A program made the translations under genes and the position numbers. Below, piece by piece: positions 25,811 to 35,814 of a DNA stretch of 45,493 nucleotides (its first letter is position 1; the number at the start of each line of letters is the position of its first letter). Origin of the DNA: Bacteroidaceae bacterium (lineage in GTDB: Bacteria; Bacteroidota; Bacteroidia; Bacteroidales; Bacteroidaceae); the NCBI GenBank assembly GCA_017464815.1, contig JAFTYI010000032.1, forward strand, positions 1-45,493. Reading direction: 5' to 3'. The notes beneath the pieces were generated by a model, which saw only the letters and a list, made by a program, of their open reading frames with translations, ran no database searches and was not told the DNA's origin.

Positions 25811-27826
25811 ATGAGCGAAAACAATCAGAATAACAATCAGAGAAATGGCCAACGCCCGATGGGCGAGCCGAAGATGCCGCCCATGCCAAAGTTCAAGCTG
25901 AATTGGCTGTACATCATCATCGGTGTGGCACTGGTGGTGCTCTGGCTCAATGGTGGCAATGGCGGAGCCGTGGTGAAGGAGGTGGCTTACGACCCTCAGT
26001 TCAAGGAGTACATCAATCAAGGCTACGCCAGCCGTGTGGTGGTGTACGACGACCGCACGCTGAACATGTATCTGAAACCCACCTGTGTGAAGGAGGTCTA
26101 TGGCCCCGATGCGGCCAAGATGGGGCCTCACCCCTACGTGACCGTGCAATACGGTTCGGAGGAGAGCCTCGAGCAATTCCTTGAGAAGGAGAAGGCCGAG
26201 GGCCGCTTCGATGGCTCCATCGAATACGACAAGCACGAGGACTACTGGGGAGCACTCATCGGAAGCCTGTTGCCCATCATCCTGCTGATAGCCGTGTGGA
26301 TTTTCATCATGCGACGCATGAGTGGCGGAGCCGGCATGGGGCCTGGTGGCGTCTTCAGCGTGGGCAAGTCGAAGGCCCGGCTGGTGGATAAGGACCAACC
26401 CGACCGCATCACCTTCAAGGACGTGGCCGGACAAAAGGAGGCCAAGCAAGAGGTGGCCGAAATCGTGGAGTTCTTGAAGAACCCCAATAAGTTCACCGAG
26501 TTGGGAGGAAAGATTCCCAAGGGCGCCCTGCTCGTAGGCCCTCCGGGTACAGGTAAAACCCTCTTGGCCAAGGCTGTGGCCGGTGAAGCCGATGTGCCTT
26601 TCTTCTCACTCTCCGGCTCCGACTTCGTGGAGATGTTCGTGGGCGTGGGAGCCAGCCGTGTGCGCGACCTCTTCCGTCAGGCAAAGGAGAAGGCGCCGTG
26701 CATCATCTTCATCGACGAGATTGATGCTGTCGGCCGTGCCCGTAGCCACGGAGCCACCATGGGAGGCGGCAACGACGAGCGCGAGAGCACCCTCAACCAG
26801 CTGCTTACCGAGATGGATGGCTTCGGCACCAATAGCGGAGTCATCATCCTGGCCGCAACCAACCGTGCCGACATACTTGACAAGGCATTGCTCCGCGCCG
26901 GACGATTCGACCGTCAGATACACGTCGACCTGCCCGACTTGAACGAGCGCAAGGAGGTGTTTGCCGTACACCTGCGCCCCGTGAAGGTGGACGACACGGT
27001 GGATGTCGACCTCTTGGCGCGTCAGACACCCGGCTTCAGTGGAGCCGACATCGCCAACGTCTGCAACGAAGCGGCCCTCATCGCCGCCCGTCACGACAAG
27101 AAGTCGGTGAGCAAGCAGGACTTCCACGATGCCATCGACCGCATCATCGGAGGTCTTGAGAAGAAGACCAAGGTGATGACCACCGACGAGAAGCGCACCA
27201 TCGCCCTTCATGAGGCGGGACACGCCACACTCTCGTGGTTCCTCGAATATGCCAATCCCCTCATCAAGGTCACCATTGTGCCTCGTGGCCGTGCCCTCGG
27301 TGCGGCATGGTATATGCCCGAGGAACGTCAGATAACCACCAAGGAGCAGATGCTCGACGAGATGTGTGCCACCCTTGGCGGACGTGCGGCGGAGGAACTC
27401 TTCGTCGGACGCATCTCCACCGGTGCCATGAACGACCTCGAGCGCGTCACCAAGCAGGCTTATGGCATGATTGCCTACGCCGGCATGAGCGACCGCCTGC
27501 CCAACCTCTGCTACTATAATAATAATGAATACTCCTTCCAGCGTCCCTATAGCGAAAGCACCGCCCAGCTCATCGATGAAGAGGTGAAACTGATGGTGAA
27601 CGAGCAGTATGCCCGCGCCAAGCAACTCCTCGACGAGCATCGCGAGGGACACGCCGCCTTGGCCGACCTCCTGATGACGCGCGAAGTCATCTTTGCCGAG
27701 GATGTGGAAAAGATTTTCGGCAAGCGTCCTTGGACATCGCGCTCCGAGGAAATCATGGCCGCTGAAGAGGCTCCGAATGAAAAGGCCGAGCGCGTGGAAG
27801 AGGGAGAAGTTAGTGCTGAATTATAA
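25811..27826 (+). CDS. ftsH: ATP-dependent zinc metalloprotease FtsH
   Basis: The 671-residue membrane protease has an amino-terminal cytoplasmic stretch rich in Asn, TM1 ([17 protein letters not shown]), a periplasmic domain and TM2 ([19 protein letters not shown]), followed by an AAA+ domain. Walker A is GPPGTGKT (about residue 243), Walker B is FIDEIDAVG, and the second region of homology is [19 protein letters not shown]. The zinc site HEAGH is at about residue 466. It degrades membrane and regulatory proteins. The acidic, Asn/Ala-rich tail is unremarkable. It lies 10 bases before cdsA. Confidence 0.97.
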   Translation: MSENNQNNNQRNGQRPMGEPKMPPMPKFKLNWLYIIIGVALVVLWLNGGNGGAVVKEVAYDPQFKEYINQGYASRVVVYDDRTLNMYLKPTCVKEVYGPDAAKMGPHPYVTVQYGSEESLEQFLEKEKAEGRFDGSIEYDKHEDYWGALIGSLLPIILLIAVWIFIMRRMSGGAGMGPGGVFSVGKSKARLVDKDQPDRITFKDVAGQKEAKQEVAEIVEFLKNPNKFTELGGKIPKGALLVGPPGTGKTLLAKAVAGEADVPFFSLSGSDFVEMFVGVGASRVRDLFRQAKEKAPCIIFIDEIDAVGRARSHGATMGGGNDERESTLNQLLTEMDGFGTNSGVIILAATNRADILDKALLRAGRFDRQIHVDLPDLNERKEVFAVHLRPVKVDDTVDVDLLARQTPGFSGADIANVCNEAALIAARHDKKSVSKQDFHDAIDRIIGGLEKKTKVMTTDEKRTIALHEAGHATLSWFLEYANPLIKVTIVPRGRALGAAWYMPEERQITTKEQMLDEMCATLGGRAAEELFVGRISTGAMNDLERVTKQAYGMIAYAGMSDRLPNLCYYNNNEYSFQRPYSESTAQLIDEEVKLMVNEQYARAKQLLDEHREGHAALADLLMTREVIFAEDVEKIFGKRPWTSRSEEIMAAEEAPNEKAERVEEGEVSAEL

Positions 27827-27836
27827 GTGTTGGATT

Positions 27837-28688
27837 ATGAATAACTTTATCAAACGTACGTTGACGGGCATCTTGTTCGTAGCCGTGTTGGTAGGAAGCA
27901 TTCTTTATAGTACTACCACGTACACCTTTTTGTTTGCCATCATTACGGGATTGGCCGTGTGGGAATTCGGCACACTCATCAACCAGAGTGGGCAAGCCGT
28001 CATCAACCGTCCCATCTGCGGATTGGGTGGAGTCTATCTCTTCTTTGCCCTCACGGGCTTTAGCGAAAACCTCTACGGAGGCGAGGTCTTTGTCCCCTAT
28101 CTGCTGATTCTCATCTATCTGTTGGTGGCCGAGCTTTATCTGCGTCGTCCTAATCCCTTGAACAATTGGGCTTACACGATGATGAGCCAACTCTATGTGG
28201 CCTTGCCCTTTGCATTGTTGAGCGTGCTCTACTTCTATCCGGTGCAAGTGATACAGGGAGGAGCCTTCACGGTGGCCGTCACTCCCGTGTTGCCCCTCTC
28301 GGTGTTCATCTTCCTGTGGGCAAGCGACTCGGGCGCCTATTTGGTAGGTTCGCTCATTGGCAAGCACCGCTTGTTCGAGCGCATCTCCCCCAAGAAATCA
28401 TGGGAAGGCTCCATCGGTGGTGGCGTGTTGGCCTTGGTAGCCGCTTGGGCGTTGTGGTACTTCTTCCCCATCATGACCCTCTGGCAATGGATGGGTATGG
28501 CCTTCATCGTAGTTGTTTTCGGCACATGGGGTGACTTGGTAGAGTCGCTCCTCAAGCGCCAGCTCGGCATTAAGGATTCGGGCAACATCCTTCCCGGCCA
28601 CGGTGGCATCCTCGATCGCTTCGATAGTGCCATGCTGGCCATCCCTGCCGTGGTGGTCTATCTCTACACGCTGGCATTGATTTGGTAA
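27837..28688 (+). CDS. cdsA: Phosphatidate cytidylyltransferase
   Basis: The 283-residue polytopic enzyme makes CDP-diacylglycerol for phospholipid synthesis. Seven to eight hydrophobic segments precede the signature near the carboxy end: DSGAYLVGSLIGKH, ISPKKSWEGSIGG, and KDSGNILPGHGGILDRFDS with its metal-binding Asp residues. The start was set at ATG 27837, 10 bases after ftsH; an earlier in-frame start lies inside ftsH. It is the last gene of the rsfS-ftsH-cdsA operon and is followed by a strong terminator. Confidence 0.95.
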   Translation: MNNFIKRTLTGILFVAVLVGSILYSTTTYTFLFAIITGLAVWEFGTLINQSGQAVINRPICGLGGVYLFFALTGFSENLYGGEVFVPYLLILIYLLVAELYLRRPNPLNNWAYTMMSQLYVALPFALLSVLYFYPVQVIQGGAFTVAVTPVLPLSVFIFLWASDSGAYLVGSLIGKHRLFERISPKKSWEGSIGGGVLALVAAWALWYFFPIMTLWQWMGMAFIVVVFGTWGDLVESLLKRQLGIKDSGNILPGHGGILDRFDSAMLAIPAVVVYLYTLALIW

Positions 28689-28700
28689 GTTCGTATCACG

Positions 28701-28751
28701 AACACGAAAAGGTGCATCCTCCAAGTGAAGGGTGCACCTTTTCGTGTTTTT
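28701..28751 (+). terminator. Rho-independent terminator after cdsA
   Basis: AACACGAAAAGGTGCA (28701-28716) and TGCACCTTTTCGTGTT (28733-28748) form a perfect 16-bp stem, followed by Ts to 28751. It closes the rsfS-ftsH-cdsA operon and is symmetrical enough to work in both directions. Confidence 0.92.
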
Positions 28752-28815
28752 GCCTCTTATTCATTCTGCATCAGCTTGTGTATGATTGTGAGAGATGACA
28801 TTTTGTCTGATATGA

Positions 28816-28848
28816 TTGTCTGCTAAATGTCAATATGTCTTATTTTTG
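28816..28848 (+). promoter_or_regulatory. Probable clpB promoter
   Basis: TTG (28816-28818), 22 bases, TATTTTTG (28841-28848). The -7 box is perfect and the spacing is one base over the usual range. It implies a leader of about 135 bases before the clpB ATG. No heat-shock operator such as CIRCE was seen. Confidence 0.5.
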
Positions 28849-28991
28849 CTTTTGGCAATTTGCTTGTTGAACTTGTGTTGAACGGCATTCACCTACCAAA
28901 AACAAAGGAGGGTTTGAGTGTGTTTGTCGAGTAAAGAACAACTAAGAATCGAGTGATAACAACTAAAGATAAAGAAAGGAGAATAGGACGT

Positions 28992-31580
28992 ATGAACTTC
29001 AACAACTTTACAATCAAGTCGCAAGAGGCGGTGCAAGAGGCCGTCAACTTGACCCGTGCCCACGGACAGCAGGCTATTGACCCTGCTCACCTGATGGCCG
29101 CTGTGATGAAGGTGGGAGATACGGTGACAAACTTCCTGTTTCAGAAATTGGGTGTGAACAGTGGACAGATGACTGCTTTGGTTGAGCGTCAGATGGACTC
29201 GTTGCCCAAGGTGAGTGGTGGCGAACCCTATCTGAGCCGCGAGAGTAACGAGGTGCTGCAGCGTGCTGTGGAGCTGGCAAAGGAGATGGGCGACCAGTAT
29301 GTGGCTCTTGAAGAGCTTGTCCTTGCCCTGTTGATGGTGAAGAGCACCGTAAGCACTATGTTGAAGGATGCTGGAGTGACCGAGAAGGAGTTGCGTGTCG
29401 CCATTGCCGAACTCCGCAAGGGTGGACGGGTGACCTCGCAATCAAGTGAAGACACCTACCAGTCGCTCAGCAAATATGCCATCAATCTGAATGAGGCCGC
29501 CCGTTCGGGCAAGCTTGACCCTGTCATCGGGCGCGACGAAGAGATTCGCCGTGTGCTTCAGATATTGAGCCGACGCACAAAGAACAATCCTATATTAATA
29601 GGTGAACCGGGCACGGGAAAGACGGCCATCGTGGAGGGGCTTGCCCACCGCATTCTGCGTGGCGATGTGCCCGAGAATTTGAAGGACAAACTGCTCTACT
29701 CCCTCGACATGGGCGCCTTGGTGGCCGGTGCAAAGTACAAGGGTGAGTTTGAGGAGCGCCTGAAGGCCGTCATCAACGAGGTTGTCTCATCCGATGGGCA
29801 GATTATCCTCTTCATCGACGAGATACATACCCTTGTGGGCGCTGGTAAGGGAGAAGGTGCCATGGATGCGGCCAACATCTTGAAGCCGGCTTTGGCACGT
29901 GGCGAATTGCGCTCGATTGGTGCCACCACGTTGGACGAGTATCAGAAGTACTTTGAAAAGGACAAGGCGCTCGAACGCCGCTTCCAGACGGTGATGGTGA
30001 ACGAGCCGGATGTGTTGAGCACCATCAGCATCTTGCGCGGATTGAAGGAGCGATACGAAAACCATCACAAGGTGCGTATTCAGGACAATGCCATCATTGC
30101 CGCCGTGGAGTTGAGCAACCGATATATTACCGAGCGTTTCCTCCCTGACAAGGCCATCGACCTGATGGACGAGGCTGCTGCCAAGTTGCGTATGGAGCGT
30201 GACTCGGTGCCCGAGGAGTTGGACGAACTCTCTCGCCGGTTGAAGCAATTGGAGATTGAGCGCGAAGCCATCAAGCGAGAAAAGGACGAACCGAAACTGG
30301 CTCAGTTGAATAAGGAAATAGCTGAATTGAAGGAGCAGGAGACCTCGCTCAAGGCCAAGTGGGAGAGCGAAAAGGGATTGGTGAACAAGATTCAGACAAA
30401 CAAGCAACAGATTGAGCAACTGAAGTTTGAAGCCGAACGTGCCGAGCGCGAAGGCGACTATGGACGTGTGGCCGAGATTCGCTATGGTCGCCTGCAGGCG
30501 TTGGAGGAGGAGATAAAGGATGTTGAAACCGAATTGAAGCAGATGCAGAGTGGAAACGCTCTCATCAAGGAGGAGGTTACGGCCGACGATATTGCCGATG
30601 TGGTGAGCCGTTGGACAGGCATCCCCGTGAGCAAGATGTTGCAGAGCGAACGTGAAAAGCTCCTCCACTTGGAGGAAGAGTTGCACTTGCGTGTGGTGGG
30701 ACAAGATGAGGCCATCCGTGCCGTGAGCGATGCGGTGCGCCGCAGTCGTGCGGGATTGCAAGATCCGCGCCGTCCCATCGGGTCGTTCATCTTCCTCGGC
30801 ACTACGGGCGTGGGAAAGACGGAGCTGGCCAAGGCGCTTGCCGAATACCTCTTTGATGATGAGCAATTGATGACGCGCATCGACATGAGCGAGTATCAGG
30901 AGAAGCACAGTGTGAGCCGTCTTATCGGTGCGCCTCCGGGATATGTGGGTTACGACGAAGGTGGCCAACTGACCGAGGCCGTGCGTCGCAAGCCCTATTC
31001 GGTCGTGCTTTTCGATGAGATTGAGAAGGCTCATCCCGATGTGTTCAACATCCTCCTGCAAGTGCTCGACGACGGACGCTTGACCGACAATAAGGGGCGT
31101 GTGGTGAATTTCAAAAACACCATTATCATCATGACGTCGAACCTTGGTAGCGCCTACATTCAAAGCCAATTTGAACGCCTGACGCCCGCCAACCGCGAGA
31201 CGATTGTGGAGGAAACGAAGAACGAGGTGATGGCGATGTTGAAGAAGACCATCCGGCCGGAGTTCCTCAACCGCATCGATGAAACCATCATGTTTCTTCC
31301 CCTCGACAAGGAGGAGATTGAGCAGATTGTGCGCTTGCAAATCGAGGGCATCCGCCGCATGTTGGCCGATAATGGTGTGACGCTTCAGCTTACCGACGCG
31401 GCCGTGGCCTTCATTGCCTCCACGGGATACGACCCCGAGTTTGGCGCACGTCCGGTGAAGCGAGCCATTCAGCGCTATTTGCTCAACGACCTTTCGAAGA
31501 GATTGTTGGCGCAGGAGGTGGACAGCTCGCGTCCGATTCACGTGGATGTGGCGGGCGACGGTTTGCGCTTCAGTAACTGA
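28992..31580 (+). CDS. clpB: ATP-dependent chaperone ClpB
   Basis: The 862-residue disaggregase has all parts: Clp_N double repeat (about 1-145), AAA-1 with Walker [16 protein letters not shown] (about residue 203), a coiled-coil M domain (about 400-530, rich in Lys/Glu) that binds DnaK, and AAA-2 with Walker [16 protein letters not shown] (about 603) and the [19 protein letters not shown] segment. It threads aggregated proteins with DnaK. The start at 28992 gives the usual [13 protein letters not shown]. No internal second start (ClpB-95 type) was identified with confidence. Confidence 0.97.
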   Translation: MNFNNFTIKSQEAVQEAVNLTRAHGQQAIDPAHLMAAVMKVGDTVTNFLFQKLGVNSGQMTALVERQMDSLPKVSGGEPYLSRESNEVLQRAVELAKEMGDQYVALEELVLALLMVKSTVSTMLKDAGVTEKELRVAIAELRKGGRVTSQSSEDTYQSLSKYAINLNEAARSGKLDPVIGRDEEIRRVLQILSRRTKNNPILIGEPGTGKTAIVEGLAHRILRGDVPENLKDKLLYSLDMGALVAGAKYKGEFEERLKAVINEVVSSDGQIILFIDEIHTLVGAGKGEGAMDAANILKPALARGELRSIGATTLDEYQKYFEKDKALERRFQTVMVNEPDVLSTISILRGLKERYENHHKVRIQDNAIIAAVELSNRYITERFLPDKAIDLMDEAAAKLRMERDSVPEELDELSRRLKQLEIEREAIKREKDEPKLAQLNKEIAELKEQETSLKAKWESEKGLVNKIQTNKQQIEQLKFEAERAEREGDYGRVAEIRYGRLQALEEEIKDVETELKQMQSGNALIKEEVTADDIADVVSRWTGIPVSKMLQSEREKLLHLEEELHLRVVGQDEAIRAVSDAVRRSRAGLQDPRRPIGSFIFLGTTGVGKTELAKALAEYLFDDEQLMTRIDMSEYQEKHSVSRLIGAPPGYVGYDEGGQLTEAVRRKPYSVVLFDEIEKAHPDVFNILLQVLDDGRLTDNKGRVVNFKNTIIIMTSNLGSAYIQSQFERLTPANRETIVEETKNEVMAMLKKTIRPEFLNRIDETIMFLPLDKEEIEQIVRLQIEGIRRMLADNGVTLQLTDAAVAFIASTGYDPEFGARPVKRAIQRYLLNDLSKRLLAQEVDSSRPIHVDVAGDGLRFSN

Positions 31581-31610
31581 ACCTTTTGCGGGTAAAAACG
31601 TGAGGCTGCA

Positions 31611-31672
31611 TCATCCTAGGGTTAAGGCCACCTTAACCTTGGGATGAAGTGACATCATCCTTGGGCTAAGGT
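31611..31672 (+). terminator. clpB terminator-like hairpin with a repeated half-unit
   Basis: TCATCCTAGGGTTAAGG (31611-31627) and CCTTAACCTTGGGATGA (31631-31647) pair at 15 of 17 positions around a 3-base loop. A further half-unit, CATCATCCTTGGGCTAAGGT, follows at 31653-31672. A related unit lies after clcA (35749-35787), so this is a small repeat family placed after genes. Confidence 0.6.
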
Positions 31673-31825
31673 AAGCACAGGCGTAAAATGCATTTTTTTT
31701 GCCTCCGTGGATGAACAAAAGTCCGACAAGGGTGTTATCCTTATAAAATTCTCAGAAAAGGACGTTAGCTTCACAGATAAGGAAAGATTGTTTTTTAAGA
31801 GTTAGATTATTGTTGTGTTAGTTGG

Positions 31826-31861
31826 AGTGAGCATGTCAGTGATGATGTGCTCACTTTTTTG
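31826..31861 (+). terminator. Rho-independent terminator, orphan
   Basis: AGTGAGCA (31826-31833) pairs with TGCTCACT (31848-31855), followed by a run of Ts. It lies in the 360-bp clpB to BNR_4 gap, over 200 bases from clpB, with no gene between. It may end a short untranslated transcript from 31680-31825 or serve as a second clpB terminator. Confidence 0.7.
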
Positions 31862-31905
31862 TAGGATATTGACGGCTCTTTTTTCAAATTCATGGGAGTT
31901 GTTGT

Positions 31906-31935
31906 TTTGTAATTGCAAATAAAAGTGTATCTTCG
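31906..31935 (+). promoter_or_regulatory. Promoter of the BNR_4-type enzyme gene
   Basis: TTTG (31906-31909), 18 bases, TATCTTCG (31928-31935). The predicted start near 31942 makes the ATG at 31968, not 31944, the likely translation start. Confidence 0.6.
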
Positions 31936-31967
31936 CGACGTTTATGCATTTATCAGATACAAAGAGG

Positions 31968-33275
31968 ATGAAAAAGAGAATAGCACACCTTTGTGTGGCC
32001 TTGGCTCTTGCCATAGGAATAGGGCAGGAGGGATATGCGCAAAAGCTAAGTCCCGTTGGCTTTGGATGGAGTCGCAACTCAGTGAACACCACCGTGTTTC
32101 GCAACAATTCGTTGACCACGCATGGCGACATGCAATACATCGCCTACTACGATGCCGATGGCTTCCTCACGCTGGGCAAGCGCCCGGTGGACACTGATGA
32201 TTGGACGGTGCAACGCACCCGGTATAAGGGCAATTGCCGGGATGCACACAACGTCATCAGCATCGGTGTCGACGGGCGGGGCTATCTGCACGTCTCCTTC
32301 GACCACCACAACAATCCCTTGCGCTATTGTCGTGCGACAGAGCCAGGTTCGCTTCAATTAGGTGAATTGCAACCGATGACGGGCGTGGACGAGCGCGACG
32401 TCACCTATCCCGAGTTTTACAACCTCGATGGTGGTGACCTGCTCTTTGCCTACCGTTCGGGAGGCTCGGGGCGTGGAAACTTAGTGATGAACCGCTACGA
32501 TGTGAAGACGGGCAACTGGAGCCGTGTGCAAGATGTACTCATCGATGGCGAGCGCAAGCGCAATGCCTATTGGCAACTCTACGTCGATGCCAAGGGGACG
32601 ATACACGTCAGTTGGGTGTGGCGCGAGACGCCCGACGTGGCCACCAACCACGACCTCTGCTATGCACGTTCAACTGATGGCGGACGCACATGGCAGAAGT
32701 CTACCGGCGAGGCTTACACCCTTCCTATCACCATGGCCAATGCCGAAGTGGCTTGCCAGATTCCCCAACGGAGCGAACTCATCAACCAGACAAGTATGAC
32801 GGCCGACGCCAATGGCCGTCCCTACATAGCCACCTATTGGCGGAGCGTCGATAGCCAGGTGCCCCAATACCGCTTGGTGTGGCACGATGGCAAGACTTGG
32901 CAACAAGAGCAGGTGAGCCGGCGCACAACCCCCTTCAGCCTTAGTGGTGGAGGCACCAAGTGCATCCCCATTGCCCGTCCGCGATTGGCCATCCGCGAGG
33001 TGGACGGTCGCAAGGAGGCTTACTACATCTATCGCGATGTTGAGCGCGGAAGCCGTGTCTCCATGGCTTATACTACTGACCTCGGAAACAAATCTTGGCA
33101 GGTGGAAGACCTCACCAACTTCAGTGTGGAAGCTTGGGAGCCGAGCCACGATACCGAGTTGTGGAAACATCACAACCGTCTGGACATCTATGTGCAATGC
33201 GCCTATCAGGGCGATGGCGAGCAGAGTGTGGCCGTGGATGCACGGCCGGTGTATGTGTTGACGGTGGAGAAATAA
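31968..33275 (+). CDS. Secreted BNR_4-type beta-propeller glycan-active protein
   Basis: This 435-residue protein starts at the ATG at 31968, which gives a signal peptide cut after GYAQ. The mature chain shows repeated propeller blades with sialidase-like Asp-box elements (STDGGRTWQKS) and a conserved RDAHNVISIGVDGRGYLHVS segment followed by FDHHNNPLRYCRA. That His-Asn core is shared by BNR_4 proteins such as PL24/PL25 ulvan lyases, PL42 lyases and GH145 L-rhamnosyl-glucuronidases. A role on uronic-acid-capped plant or algal glycans is an inference; lyase versus hydrolase cannot be decided. True sialidase is less likely: the typical FRIP start is absent. It is followed 12 bases later by tsaC. 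Confidence 0.75.
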   Translation: MKKRIAHLCVALALAIGIGQEGYAQKLSPVGFGWSRNSVNTTVFRNNSLTTHGDMQYIAYYDADGFLTLGKRPVDTDDWTVQRTRYKGNCRDAHNVISIGVDGRGYLHVSFDHHNNPLRYCRATEPGSLQLGELQPMTGVDERDVTYPEFYNLDGGDLLFAYRSGGSGRGNLVMNRYDVKTGNWSRVQDVLIDGERKRNAYWQLYVDAKGTIHVSWVWRETPDVATNHDLCYARSTDGGRTWQKSTGEAYTLPITMANAEVACQIPQRSELINQTSMTADANGRPYIATYWRSVDSQVPQYRLVWHDGKTWQQEQVSRRTTPFSLSGGGTKCIPIARPRLAIREVDGRKEAYYIYRDVERGSRVSMAYTTDLGNKSWQVEDLTNFSVEAWEPSHDTELWKHHNRLDIYVQCAYQGDGEQSVAVDARPVYVLTVEK

Positions 33276-33287
33276 AAGTAACGAACA

Positions 33288-33851
33288 ATGAACGAAGACA
33301 TCAGACAGGCACTGGACGTGCTTAACAAAGGTGGTGTGATACTCTACCCGACCGATACAATCTGGGGCATCGGATGCGACGCCACCAACCCCGAAGCCGT
33401 GAAGCGGGTGTACGAAATCAAGAAACGCACCGATAGCAAAGCCATGTTGGCTCTCATCGACTCGCCGGCCAAGTTGAACTTCTACGTGAAGGACGTGCCG
33501 CCCATGGCTTGGGACTTGATAGAACTGACCACCAAACCCCTGACCATCATCTACGACGGCGCACGCAACTTGGCCGAAAACCTGATAGGCGAAGACGGCA
33601 GTGTGGGCATCCGCGTGACCGACGAGGAATTCTCGCGCCAGCTCTGCTTCCGCTTCCGTAAGGCCATTGTCTCCACATCGGCCAACATCAGTGGTGAGCC
33701 GGCACCGAAGAGCTTTGCCGACATCAGCGACGACATCAAGCAGGCGGTGGATTACATCGTCGGCTATCGTCAGAAAGAGAAAGGGGCAGGCAAAGCTTCC
33801 AGCATCATCAAATTAGGCGTGGGCGGACAAGTGAAAGTGATACGCGAATGA
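33288..33851 (+). CDS. L-threonylcarbamoyladenylate synthase (Sua5/YciO/YrdC family)
   Basis: The 187-residue YrdC-domain protein has the signature KGGVILYPTDTIWGIGCDA (about 14-32), then KRVYEIKKRTDSKAM and the VSTSANISGEPAP motif. These enzymes make threonylcarbamoyl-AMP for the t6A37 modification of ANN-decoding tRNAs. Short TsaC-type length, no Sua5 extension. YciO-like paralogues of uncertain activity have the same motifs. The stop overlaps the clcA start (ATGA at 33848). Confidence 0.9.
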   Translation: MNEDIRQALDVLNKGGVILYPTDTIWGIGCDATNPEAVKRVYEIKKRTDSKAMLALIDSPAKLNFYVKDVPPMAWDLIELTTKPLTIIYDGARNLAENLIGEDGSVGIRVTDEEFSRQLCFRFRKAIVSTSANISGEPAPKSFADISDDIKQAVDYIVGYRQKEKGAGKASSIIKLGVGGQVKVIRE

Positions 33852-35653
33852 AAAAGCATACAAGCGACAGAGAGACATGGATGCAACGCTTCCTCCGGTG
33901 GCGTCAAGAGCATATCAGTGAGAGGCAGTTTATCCTGATTCTCAGTTTCCTCGTGGGCATACTGACGGCCATTGCCGCCCTTCTATTGAAGGGGTTGATT
34001 CACTTGATACAGAATCTGTTGACCGACCACTTCGATGCCACGAGCGCCAACCCCTTGTACTTGATTTATCCCGCAATCGGCATCCTCCTCACCATGCTCT
34101 TCATCCGCTATGTCGTGAGGGACGACATCAGCCACGGTGTCACCAAGATTCTCTATGCCATCTCGCAGAAGAAGGCCCGCATCAAGGGGCACAACATGTT
34201 CTCTTCGGTCATTGCCAGTGCGCTCACCATCGGCTTCGGAGGTTCGGTAGGAGCCGAGGCGCCCATCGTGCTCACCGGCTCGGCCATAGGCTCCAACCTC
34301 GGACAACTGTTTCACATCGAGCGACGCAAGCTGATGTTGCTCGTGGGATGTGGTGCGGCGGGAGCCATCGCCGGCATCTTCAAAGCACCCATTGCGGGAT
34401 TGGTGTTCACCATCGAGGTGTTGATGATTGACCTCACCATGTCCTCCCTCATGCCCCTGATGGTGTCGTGCATCACGGCCGCTACCGTCTCCTACATCTA
34501 CACGGGCACCGAAGCCATGTTCGAGTTCAACATGGATTCCCCCTTTGCCATGGAGCGCATCCCTCACGTCATCCTGTTGGGCATCCTTTGCGGATTGGTG
34601 TCGCTCTACTTCACCCGCACGATGAACCGTTGCGAAAACATGTTTCGCCATTTTGCCCAACGTCCCTACGTGAAGTGGCTTATCGGAGGCCTGATGCTGA
34701 GTGTCCTCATCTTCCTCTTCCCTCCGCTTTATGGCGAAGGTTATAACACCATCACCCTCTTGCTCAACGGCACCACTCCCGATGAGTGGGACACGCTGAT
34801 GAACAACTCCCTTTTCTATGGTTTCGGCGATGTGTTGCTCCTATACCTTATATTGATAATCATCTTCAAGGTGTTTGCCAGCAGTGCCACCAACGGAGGT
34901 GGCGGATGTGGTGGAATCTTCGCACCCAGCCTTTTCCTCGGGTGCATCACCGGCTTTGTGTGGGCACGCATCAGCAATCTGCTCTCTCTCGGAGGCATCG
35001 AGGTCACCGAGAAGAACTTTGCCCTCCTCGGTATGGCCGGATTGATGTCGGGTGTCATGCACGCCCCCTTGATGGGCATCTTCCTGATAGCCGAGTTGAC
35101 GGGTGGCTACGACCTCTTCCTTCCCCTGATGATAACCTCCGTGTCGGCTTACCTCACTATCGTGGTGTTCGAGCCGCACAGCATCTACTCCATGCGATTG
35201 GCCAAGAAGGGCGAGTTGCTCACCCACGACAAGGACAAGGCCGTGCTCACCTTGATGAAGGTCGAGAGTGTGGTAGAAAAGAACTTCGAAACCGTCTATC
35301 CCGATATGGAGCTTGGCCAGCTGGTGGGCGTCATCTCGCGCGCCAAGCGAAACCTCTTCCCCGTGGTGGACAATGGCGGACGCCTGTTGGGCATCGTGCA
35401 GATGGACGACATCCGCCACATCATGTTCCGTCAGGAGCTTTACCGTCGGTTCACCGTCGACCGGTTGATGACCGATGCCCCCTGTCGCTTGAGTGTGAAC
35501 GACTCAATGGAGGTGGTCATCCGCAAGTTCGACGACACGGGCGCTTGGAATCTCCCCGTCGATGATGCCGATGGCAAATACCTCGGCTTCGTCTCCAAGT
35601 CAAAGGTCTTTGCCTCGTATCGTCAGATGCTGGTGGATTTCTCGGAGGAGTAA
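33848..35653 (+). CDS. ClC-family chloride channel/transporter with CBS domains
   Basis: This 601-residue protein has the ClC core (residues about 30-440) with FGGSVGAEAPIVLTGSAIG (a GxExP-type selectivity element), CGGIFAPSLFLG and the LGMAGLMSGVMHAPLMGIF helix. A carboxy-terminal CBS pair (about 455-595) follows, with VVDNGGRLLGIVQMDDIRH and DDADGKYLGFVSKSKVF. It probably moves chloride or a similar anion, perhaps against protons, with CBS gating by nucleotides. The selectivity serine motif appears as GSVGAEAP. It is translationally coupled to the upstream tsaC-like gene. Confidence 0.92.
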   Translation: MKKHTSDRETWMQRFLRWRQEHISERQFILILSFLVGILTAIAALLLKGLIHLIQNLLTDHFDATSANPLYLIYPAIGILLTMLFIRYVVRDDISHGVTKILYAISQKKARIKGHNMFSSVIASALTIGFGGSVGAEAPIVLTGSAIGSNLGQLFHIERRKLMLLVGCGAAGAIAGIFKAPIAGLVFTIEVLMIDLTMSSLMPLMVSCITAATVSYIYTGTEAMFEFNMDSPFAMERIPHVILLGILCGLVSLYFTRTMNRCENMFRHFAQRPYVKWLIGGLMLSVLIFLFPPLYGEGYNTITLLLNGTTPDEWDTLMNNSLFYGFGDVLLLYLILIIIFKVFASSATNGGGGCGGIFAPSLFLGCITGFVWARISNLLSLGGIEVTEKNFALLGMAGLMSGVMHAPLMGIFLIAELTGGYDLFLPLMITSVSAYLTIVVFEPHSIYSMRLAKKGELLTHDKDKAVLTLMKVESVVEKNFETVYPDMELGQLVGVISRAKRNLFPVVDNGGRLLGIVQMDDIRHIMFRQELYRRFTVDRLMTDAPCRLSVNDSMEVVIRKFDDTGAWNLPVDDADGKYLGFVSKSKVFASYRQMLVDFSEE

Positions 35654-35748
35654 GAGAGATTTGAAGTTTGTAAATATTATGTAATCTGTGATGTAAGGAA
35701 AAAGAAAAATAGCATTCCTTCATTAGCCATATCCGATGATTAAGTCCA

Positions 35749-35787
35749 CCCTATCCCAAGGCTGAGGTTGCCTTATCCATGGGCTGA
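35749..35787 (+). terminator. Imperfect hairpin after clcA, same repeat family as after clpB
   Basis: CTATCCCAAGGCTGAGG, then TTG, then CCTTATCCATGGGCTGA, pairs only partly (about 11 of 17). Its right arm resembles the clpB 3' arm CCTTAACCTTGGGATGA. Function as a terminator is possible. The rest of 35654-35814 is AT-rich with no gene. Confidence 0.4.
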
Positions 35788-35814
35788 GCATCAGCTATTT
35801 ATGGGTCAATTAGA

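Noticed and set aside
26606-27652. Open frame of 348 codons antisense to ftsH
   Set aside because: Mirror frame of a GC-rich conserved gene; no motif or promoter supports it.
29787-31541. Long open frame of 584 codons on the minus strand inside clpB
   Set aside because: It is antisense to a complete, high-confidence clpB, its composition is rich in His/Leu as expected from codon mirroring, and no domain is recognisable.
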